Shown here in pieces: positions 14,126-20,234 of a DNA stretch of 20,234 nt. Below the pieces are notes generated by a model. That model was not told where the DNA came from and did no database searches. It worked only from the letters and a program-made list of their open reading frames with translations. Origin of the DNA: Guillardia theta CCMP2712 (taxonomy: Eukaryota; Cryptophyceae; Pyrenomonadales; Geminigeraceae); the NCBI RefSeq assembly GCF_000315625.1, contig NW_005434351.1:1-20234 (forward strand). Reading direction: 5' to 3'. A program made the translations under genes and the position numbers. Each line of letters opens with the position of its first letter. Within the stretch, counting starts at the first letter, position 1.

Positions 14126-16420
14126 TTAATCCCGGAGCTCAAATATCCTCTTGCCCTCCGAGCGTATCATCTCGTTGTAGGTATCGAAGTGAACCTTCTG
14201 GTTGAGCTCGACCACCTTCACAAGCAAGTTCCCGCTGCGGAGGATCCTGTCAAACACATCCTGGAGGAACTTGGAGGTGGGGGGGTTGAAGTTGCGGTCG
14301 ACAACAATGTTCCGCCATTGGTCCTCGATCGGCCTGTGCATGTTAATAAGGACGAGAGGGGCGACTTCCAGGAGATCGTTGAGGAATTCGGCGGAGTAGG
14401 CCTTGTTCCCGGGAAGACGCGAGGAGATGGTGTCCTTATCCACCGGGGTGAGGTCGTTCTCCAGAGCCGCAACAAACGCGTCCCTGGCCCTGTCCTTTCC
14501 CAGCCTTGAAGCGTCGAAGCTGTCAATCGAAGCCTTGATGCGGAGCAGGACGTCGTCGACCGCCGGTGAGCCTCCCTTTGCCCGCAGGCGCTGCGAGGCC
14601 ATGGCCAGCATGCAGGCCGCGATCTTGTCGAAGTTGAACTGGTTGTGGAGGTGCTGCAGCCTCACAAGGTCGAGCGACAAGGTCTCCGGGCAGGTGTCCG
14701 TCTGCACAGGCTCGTCCGATGCAACCAGGCGCAGCACGGCCAGGGAGTGGATGTCCTTGTACGCCTGGCTGTCACCCGTCAGGATCTTGGAAAGCATACC
14801 AAAGCTCCTGGTCGTCTCGGCCTCCACCGTCTTGCGGATCCAGCTCGGCGTGATGCGGAGGTAGAGGGGGTTCTTCTTAATCTTCCTTGCCATGTGCGCC
14901 CGTTCATACTCCACCCCGTGGTTCTGGATGACGAAGGCGATGCTCCGGAGGCGGTCGTTGGCAGCTTCCACCCTCATCTTGTTGACCTGATCGAGCGCAA
15001 ACTGCAGTGAGACACAGAAGATCCTGGGCTGGTCCTCGGTGGCGGCGCCCTCCATCTCTTCCTTGATACGAACCCTCTCCCTGATAGTCTCCTGCTTGAG
15101 CTCCCCGCGCTGCATATCGATCTCGATGGAGAGCAGCGTGTCGATCAGCGCGACGCAGGAGGGCCAGTCAATAAGCTCCTGGTCGATCTGCTCCTTCCAG
15201 TAGGCGATGTCGATCTTCTCCCTGAGCTCCCGAGCCCGGCTGGGCACGAGATCGATGATCCCGTCCCTGACCTCGCCCACCACTTTCAGCACGCGGACGT
15301 AGCAGGGGACGGAGAGCCTGAGGTCGTCGACGAGGCTCGCCCAGAAGGACTGCTTGAAAGCCTCCCGGATGTTGGAGAGGGTCTCGTTCTCCACGTACCC
15401 CGCGCCTTGGGCGTCGAGCTTGAAGCCTGGGTCGAGGAGAAGCTCGTGCGCAAGCTGCTCGTTCGTCATGCGCCCGGGGAGTGACGAGACCCCGTCCTTG
15501 TTCACCTTGACGTTTTCCTCCTCGCTTTCCGGGACGTACTCCTGCAGGTCCTCCTCCGTCACGATGAAGCCCTGCTCACGGAGGAAGTCGTCGAAGAGCC
15601 GCACGCCGCTCTCTCCCGCGATCTGCTTCAGCTTCATGCGGAGCTTCAGCTTCTGGGAATGGAAATCCTGCTTCATTTTCGTCATGTCGATGTCGCCAGG
15701 CTTCAGGTGCGACTCCGCCTTGTAGAGCGCGAGGAGGCCGTGCTTGACGCGCTCGGTCAGCTTGTGCTCATCGGGCACCTTCCAGATCTCGAAGCAAACC
15801 AGGTAGTTGTTGAGCTGCGACAGGAAGTCCCTCCACTCCGCCCAGCTCTGGCTGCCCTCGGGGCGCCAGGAGACGGTGGGGTGGATGCGGCAGATGCCAC
15901 GGAAGGTCGTGATCATCAGGCGGGCGGCGTCCTGCACCCTCGCCTCCAGCCGTCCGAGCGTCTCGAAGCAGCCCTCCGGACGGTTGTCGATGAGGATCGC
16001 GGCGATGAACTTGCGGATGTTGAAGACACCCACGTGCTCGCTGTCAGTCAGTCTCAGGCCGCGCTTTACCATGTCCCGCTGGATCAGGTAGATCGCCGTG
16101 GTGACAAAGTGCTTGAAGTCGCGCACGATCCACTTCCTCTGCAGGGCGCGTGCCTTGTCCTTGAACTCCACGGAAGAGTCCCAGTGATCGATCGCCCCGG
16201 TGCGCTGCAGGCGCTTCACTGTGTTGCGCAGGGAGCGGTGGTAGGCGCGGCCGCGCAGGAAGCGGAGGATGCGCTTCAGTGCCGCCTTCTCGGGTAGGGA
16301 AGGGTTGGTATCTCTAGGAGTGGGGTCAGAGAGAACAGTAGAGGAGAGGGCAGAGGAGAGGGGCGAGGAGGGGGTCGAGGGCTGGGAGGGAAGGGGCGCG
16401 GGGGCGGTGGTCTGGCTCAT
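14126..16420 (-). CDS. TCP11-family protein (764 aa)
   Basis: 764 residues from ATG 16420; the frame is open to 16513 but without another ATG. Residues about 1-45 are Pro/Ser/Thr-rich and disordered, then a basic stretch (ALKRILRFLRGRAYHRSLR). The T-complex 11 homology spans roughly residues 320-530. Features in the expected order are LAHELLLDPGFKLD (about 320-335), an AFKQSFWASL helix, EVRDGIIDLVPSRARELR, and the diagnostic VEYER at about 503-507. A further 250 residues form a helical C-terminus. Human TCP11/TCP11L proteins and yeast Sok1 belong to this family and are linked to cAMP/PKA-related signalling; the molecular function is not settled. This copy is GC-rich and shares a T-rich divergent intergenic region with the 16701 gene. 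Whether it is host-derived or viral is open. Confidence 0.8.
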   Translation of the reverse strand: MSQTTAPAPLPSQPSTPSSPLSSALSSTVLSDPTPRDTNPSLPEKAALKRILRFLRGRAYHRSLRNTVKRLQRTGAIDHWDSSVEFKDKARALQRKWIVRDFKHFVTTAIYLIQRDMVKRGLRLTDSEHVGVFNIRKFIAAILIDNRPEGCFETLGRLEARVQDAARLMITTFRGICRIHPTVSWRPEGSQSWAEWRDFLSQLNNYLVCFEIWKVPDEHKLTERVKHGLLALYKAESHLKPGDIDMTKMKQDFHSQKLKLRMKLKQIAGESGVRLFDDFLREQGFIVTEEDLQEYVPESEEENVKVNKDGVSSLPGRMTNEQLAHELLLDPGFKLDAQGAGYVENETLSNIREAFKQSFWASLVDDLRLSVPCYVRVLKVVGEVRDGIIDLVPSRARELREKIDIAYWKEQIDQELIDWPSCVALIDTLLSIEIDMQRGELKQETIRERVRIKEEMEGAATEDQPRIFCVSLQFALDQVNKMRVEAANDRLRSIAFVIQNHGVEYERAHMARKIKKNPLYLRITPSWIRKTVEAETTRSFGMLSKILTGDSQAYKDIHSLAVLRLVASDEPVQTDTCPETLSLDLVRLQHLHNQFNFDKIAACMLAMASQRLRAKGGSPAVDDVLLRIKASIDSFDASRLGKDRARDAFVAALENDLTPVDKDTISSRLPGNKAYSAEFLNDLLEVAPLVLINMHRPIEDQWRNIVVDRNFNPPTSKFLQDVFDRILRSGNLLVKVVELNQKVHFDTYNEMIRSEGKRIFELRD

Positions 16421-16700
16421 CACGGCAATGGCGCGTGGATGCGTGGCTGGTGGGGCCCGGCGGCCGCGGCGGTTAATTAAAAAGGGTCCGGAGTGGGGGA
16501 AATACCCCACCACCCTTTCTGACAGGAGGGTGGGGGTGGTTTTTTTTTTGAAGTCTTCGTGGGTTTTTTTTGGTGCTGTGTTTTTTTTTACATTTTGTGT
16601 TTCTTTCTTGTATTTTTTTTTGATCTATTCCGGGTGTTTTTTTTTCGAGCGGGGGAGGGTCTTCAAAAGAAATCCACCCCGCCCCCGCGCCCCCACCGCC
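16421..16700. promoter_or_regulatory. Divergent intergenic region with T tracts and a GC-rich hairpin
   Basis: It separates the minus-strand TCP11-family gene from the plus-strand 16701 gene. It contains an imperfect C/G-rich fold-back at about 16505-16539 and five T8-T10 tracts at 16540-16549, 16564-16571, 16581-16589, 16613-16621 and 16637-16645. TTAATTAA lies at 16471-16478, about 50 nt before the TCP11 start. No TATTTAAG-type box stands at -30 of either gene. Confidence 0.4.
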
Positions 16701-17204
16701 ATGCCGCCACGCGTGAAGATATGCTACCCGCCGTACCCGACGGAGCGCGAGCGGCAACAGACCAGGCTGGACCGCTTCCTGCAAGAGGTAAGGCACATGA
16801 AGAACCTCTCCCCCATGATTTTCAGTAAGGAGAAGAGGGATCTGGGGAGGCAGACGCTCTCGCAGATCCTCGATGCCGCCACCCTCCACGCCAGCGGCGA
16901 CCAGATCCAGTTCATCCGGATCAAGCTGACACTCCTTGCTCTCCTCATCGAGGACAGCAACTGGCTGGCGGTTCGGAGGCTGGGCACTTCGCACGATAAG
17001 CTTGAGGAATTCGCTGGCAGCACCTTCTACAACGAGCTAAGCAGGGAGGAATACAGGGATTACAGCGAGAGGGCGCGGATTCATAGGGATACTGTCAGTA
17101 AGAAACACCTCAGGGAGAAGCTTAAGAACAAACTCAAGGAGAGGATTGGTGAGAGGATCAGGGAGATGCTCAGGGAGCAGAATCGTTGTGCTGGTAATAA
17201 ATAG
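16701..17204 (+). CDS. Basic helical protein, unknown function (167 aa)
   Basis: 167 residues from ATG 16701 (MPPRVKICYPPYPTERER), the first ATG after the T-rich intergenic; the frame is open further left only over low-complexity and antisense sequence. Charged and helical throughout. A hydrophobic helix (IRIKLTLLALLIEDSNW) lies in the middle, and a strongly basic Lys/Arg/Glu helix (HLREKLKNKLKERIGERIRE) occupies the C-terminus, typical of nucleic-acid binding or coiled-coil tails. No known motif. AATAAA (17196-17201) spans its last two codons and TAG completes the stop. It converges on the large gene ending at 17224 with a 19-bp gap. Family not recognised. Confidence 0.7.
   Translation: MPPRVKICYPPYPTERERQQTRLDRFLQEVRHMKNLSPMIFSKEKRDLGRQTLSQILDAATLHASGDQIQFIRIKLTLLALLIEDSNWLAVRRLGTSHDKLEEFAGSTFYNELSREEYRDYSERARIHRDTVSKKHLREKLKNKLKERIGERIREMLREQNRCAGNK
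17196..17201 (+). terminator. Poly(A) signal AATAAA formed by the last codons
   Basis: The final codons AAT AAA TAG of the 16701 gene are themselves the poly(A) signal plus stop. Confidence 0.55.
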
Positions 17205-17213
17205 AACACATCT

Positions 17214-17219
17214 TTTAAT
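17214..17219 (-). terminator. Poly(A) signal variant ATTAAA, minus strand
   Basis: ATTAAA on the minus strand within 10 nt after the stop of the large ectodomain gene. Confidence 0.4.
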
Positions 17220-17223
17220 CGCA

Positions 17224-19373
17224 TCAGTACTCCTCCACGACTTTCTCGATCACATGCAGGTGGGGCCTGCGCTGGCTCCTGACCCGCCTGGGTCCCTTCC
17301 CCTCCGCCGCCTTGGCCTCCCTCCTCGCGTCCTCCTCGTTGACGTTCTGGCCGTGCCATGTCTTTATCTTCTCCCGCGCCTCCCTCTGCCTCCGCCTCTC
17401 CTCCCACTTCAGCCTGCCCTCCTCCCGCTCGCGCTCATCCAGGGAGAGCAGGCGCCTGTTCCCCACGGGCTGGCCCACCGCCTGAACGCTGAAGGCCACG
17501 GCGGCGAAGACGTAGTCCGAGAGGTAGAACATCGACTTGCCGGGCCAGGCGTAGGCCGGGTAGAGCCAGACGACGGAGTTGTACCTCGGGTCGGCCCCGC
17601 CCGGTATGCCCTGGTACTGGCTGACGTTGATGGCGACCTGGGAGGCGAGGTCGGAGGTGCCGATGACGTTGGCGAGCCAGGTGGTGTCCTGGCTCGTCCC
17701 GGAGACGCGGTGGGCGAAGAAGGGGTCGACGGTGATGCGGTCCTGCACCTCCCATCGGTAGAGGCAGTCGCTGGTGTTGCTCGGCGCCCCCTCCTGGCAG
17801 AGGTCCAGCAGCGCCTGCCTGAGGACGAGCTGCGTGTAGGAGCCGCCGGGGGAGGGCGGCACGGTGTAGTAGGCCGCGTAGTTGTCGATGAGGTACTTGA
17901 CCTTGGCCCGGGTGGCGTTGCTCAGCGTGTGGATCGTCAGCACCTGGTCGACGTAGATCTGCAGGGTGGGGTTGGCCGTGAAGTACGAGGGGTAGCCCTC
18001 CAGCTTGACGGTGATGAGCGCGTCGGTGATGCTGCTGATGAGGCTGGAGCCCGTCAGGTCGATGGAGTAGGTGGCCAGCGGCGCGCTGTCGATGCCCAGG
18101 CTGTGGGTGAGCTGGTTGATGTCCTGCGTGATGGAGCTGCCGGCCTCCAGCCCCGTCCTCCGATCACCACGCTGATGTAGTTGTTCGGCAGGGTCACCGC
18201 CGCGGAGAGGACCGGGGCGCAGTGCTGGATGAAGCCCGTCAGCGGGACGGAGAGGACGACGTTGGTGAAGACGGGGGGCCTGACCCCCGTCGAGTCCTGC
18301 AGCTGCACGAGGACGGAGGCGTACAGGAAAAGGCCGGGGACGCTGAGGTCCGGCTCGAAGGGGATCTGCAGGTTGATGTCGATCCCCGGCCTGGCCAGGA
18401 AGTCGTGCTGGACCGGGTGGCAGAAGTTGAGGGTCGAGCTCAGCTTGCAGGTCGGGCCCAGCCTGGCGTTCGGGTCCGGGCCGTAGACGCCGCAGGGGGA
18501 CTGCCAGGCGGCGGCCTGCGAGAAGGGGAGCTGCTGCGTCCCCAGGTAGGCGACGATGTTGCCCGGGGTGTCCAGCATGCGGTAGGCCTGCGGGACGACG
18601 AAGTTGATGTTGGCGTAGTACATGGCCCCCATGGCGGTCGAGTTGGGGCCGGCCACGGGGTAGTAGACCTGGTGGAGGGAGGCCTGGATGGCGCTCAGCA
18701 CGGTGTAGTCCTGCGAGGTGCGGACGGAGAGCAGGAAGTTGTTGACGCTGAAGACGTCGAAGACGGTGAAGTCGATGATGGCCTCGGGGCTGGTGCTGGG
18801 GTTGGGCTGCACGACCAGCAGCCCGATGCCGAAGCGGTTGACGCTCTGCGAGAGGCTGGTGGCCTGCTGCGTGCTGATTTACTGCTCCACCGCCCCCTGC
18901 GCCAGCTCCACCGTCACCAACCCGTCGGCCTCATCCTGGGCACTTGCGTAGTACGACCGGATCCCGAGGGAGGGGAGGTCCATCGCTACGAGGCTCTGTG
19001 CTCCGAGAGAGTCGAAGAACTGCTGCGCCGTTAGGGCCGCGCTGCAGCTCAAGTTCGACCCGAGGCCGGGGGTGTAGTACCGCGCCATCAGGTCCCAGAC
19101 GCAGCACAGCGTCGCCGTCGCCTGGACGCAGGGGTTGTTGACGTCCGCGGGGGTGTACCCGTTGGTGCGCGTCACGTAGAGGAGGGAGAACGACCCGGGC
19201 TCGGGCACGAAGCGCATCCTTACGGACCAGAGCTGCGTAGAGCTGTTGTACTGCAGGCCGCTCAGAGCGCTTAGGCTTGACGAGACCCGCTTCAGGAAGT
19301 TGAGCGCCTCCGCCGGCCCGGGCAGGGTGTACGACACCGTGGACGAGACAGCGGACACCTGGAGCACCTTCCT
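17224..19373 (-). pseudogene. Large N-glycosylation-rich ectodomain-like protein, broken and 5'-truncated
   Basis: About 716 codons read leftward from the repeat boundary. The frame runs through a TAA at 18881-18879, after which the same frame continues immediately with equally good protein sequence (ISTQQATSLSQSVNRFG). It then shifts by one nucleotide at a G4 run (plus strand C4, 18151-18154) into the frame that ends at TGA 17226-17224. Sequence character: Ser/Thr/Val-rich beta type, scattered Cys including PCVQATATLCC, and at least six N-x-S/T sequons (YNSS, SNLS, PNST, SNAT, SNTS, NVSQ). Near the C-terminus is FYLSDYVFAAVAFSV, then RRLLS and a very basic, helical tail (EREREEGRLKWEERRRQRE). 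It looks like a secreted or surface glycoprotein. The N-terminus with any signal peptide is replaced by the A+B repeat. Family not recognised. It could be a host surface protein or a viral glycoprotein. Confidence 0.65.
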
Positions 19374-20234
19374 GCCTGATCTCTCCGGGCGGCCGTGACC
19401 GGTCAGCGGACCGTGTCAGCAGGCCCGTGACATGTCAGCCGGCTGACAGGGGCCGTGACCCGGCTGACAGGCTCACCTGACCGGTCACGTGACACATCAC
19501 GTGACCGAGACAAGACTTTTTTATATCGCAGATCCAAAAACCCATAGGACATTTCTCCCAGGGGGAAGAAAACCTCCCTTGACCCCCCTGTTTCTCGACG
19601 GATCCTGCCGGCCGGGCCCGTCAGTAGACCGACTGCAGCCTTCAGCCCCGCCGCAGACCCCCTGGAGGCCCGCCAGGAGGCTAAGTGTCCGGAGATTGGC
19701 CGGGGGCCTGATCTCTCCGGGCGGCCGTGACCGGTCAGCGGACCGTGTCAGCAGGCCCGTGACATGTCAGCCGGCTGACAGGGGCCGTGACCCGGCTGAC
19801 AGGCTCACCTGACCGGTCACGTGACACATCACGTGACCGAGACAAGACTTTTTTATATCGCAGATCCAAAAACCCATAGGACATTTCTCCCAGGGGGAAG
19901 AAAACCTCCCTTGACCCCCCTGTTTCTCGACGGATCCTGCCGGCCGGGCCCGTCAGTAGACCGACTGCAGCCTTCAGCCCCGCCTCAGACCCCCTGGAGG
20001 CCCGCCAGGAGGCTAAGTGTCCGGAGATTGGCCCGGGGGCCTGATCTCTCCGGGCGGCCGTGACCGGTCAGCGGACCGTGTCAGCAGGCCCGTGACATGT
20101 CAGCCGGCTGACAGGGGCCGTGACCCGGCTGACAGGCTCACCTGACCGGTCACGTGACACATCACGTGACCGAGACAAGACTTTTTTATATCGCAGATCG
20201 GAAAAACCTCATAGGAACATTTTCTTCCCCAGGG
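19374..20234 (+). repeat. Tandem array of A+B modular repeats, 2.6 copies
   Basis: Direct copies start at 19374, 19706 and 20039 (periods 332 and 333, the extra base being a C at about 20032-20034). They match 2067-2394 with few changes. Copies differ at isolated sites (for example CGTCAG versus GGTCAG in B, and CCGC versus CCTC). The first copy begins immediately after the ectodomain gene. The last 50 bases (from about 20195) diverge with several small indels, possibly low-quality or contig-end sequence. Confidence 0.95.

Noticed and set aside
14090-16297. Several long plus-strand open frames opposite the TCP11-family gene
   Set aside because: They are antisense shadows of a GC-rich gene, with biased Arg/Val/Leu/His composition and no motifs.
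16505-16549. GC-rich fold-back followed by T10 as a rho-independent terminator
   Set aside because: It lies between divergent genes, the stem is imperfect, and the context is eukaryotic.
8580-17204. Firm assignment to mirusviruses, NCLDVs or polinton-like viruses
   Set aside because: No hallmark capsid, polymerase, terminase, packaging ATPase or integrase is visible. A TBP alone does not decide.
17146-19034. Plus-strand frames of 270 and 344 codons opposite the ectodomain gene
   Set aside because: Asp/Gly/Val/His-rich antisense composition. The minus strand has sequons, Cys pattern and coherent protein across the lesions.
17224-19373. HAP2/GCS1-type gamete fusogen because of the CC motif and glycosylation sites
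   Set aside because: I could not place the defining HAP2 domain order or a clear membrane anchor, so there is not enough to name it.
2181-20063. Repeated 80-107-codon frames starting MTHHVTETRLF inside the repeats
   Set aside because: They differ only because the repeats are copies. They start in the hairpin, end at different places, and look like chance frames in GC-rich satellite DNA.
20190-20234. Sequencing adapter at the right end (AGATCGGA)
   Set aside because: The sequence continues as a diverged repeat (AACCTCATAGGAACATT) and not as adapter. It is more likely a variant or low-quality repeat end.

Overview
The window looks like nuclear DNA of a unicellular eukaryote, most likely an alga. 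A cryptophyte such as Guillardia is possible but unproven. The evidence is AATAAA polyadenylation signals, TATA-type boxes at a fixed distance from start codons, one credible 70-nt GT-AG intron, secreted-type Cys-rich repeat proteins, a Golgi-type FkbM methyltransferase, and a divergent TATA-binding protein. There is no bacterial operon layout and no Shine-Dalgarno pattern.

Layout. (1) 1-2489: copies of a roughly 332-bp modular repeat (module A about 173 bp, module B about 159 bp), one copy with A inverted, ending in five 19-bp tandem units. (2) 2513-8300: a decaying, mostly AT-rich region. It holds a frameshifted Cys-rich (GCC2/GCC3, ephrin-receptor-like) gene, several broken coding remnants with in-frame stops or 1-nt shifts, and one intact FkbM methyltransferase at 4815-6059. 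(3) 8580-17223: a compact cluster of short-spaced, intronless-looking genes on both strands. It contains two paralogous beta-rich proteins, a divergent TBP, a TCP11-family protein, an LxxxG-motif protein and several small helical or basic proteins. (4) 17224-19373: a large N-glycosylation-sequon-rich, Cys-containing ectodomain-like gene on the minus strand, broken by an in-frame TAA and a 1-nt shift, and cut off at its 5' end by the repeat. (5) 19374-20234: 2.6 direct tandem copies of the same A+B repeat.

The 8.6-19.4 kb block reads like part of a large eukaryotic DNA virus or virus-like element integrated in the host genome. Genes nearly touch, poly(A) signals overlap stop codons, UTRs are minimal, and most products are unrecognised. 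The most interesting signal is a recurrent TATTTAAG-like box (TATTTAAG, TATTAAG, TATATAAG, GGTATAAG, TATTTTAA) 20-40 nt before the start codons of seven genes. They lie around a gene for a divergent TATA-binding protein that keeps all four DNA-intercalating phenylalanines but has no such box itself. This resembles in logic the viral-TBP/TATT late-promoter system of beta- and gammaherpesviruses. No capsid, polymerase, terminase or integrase gene is visible here, so the viral assignment is inference.
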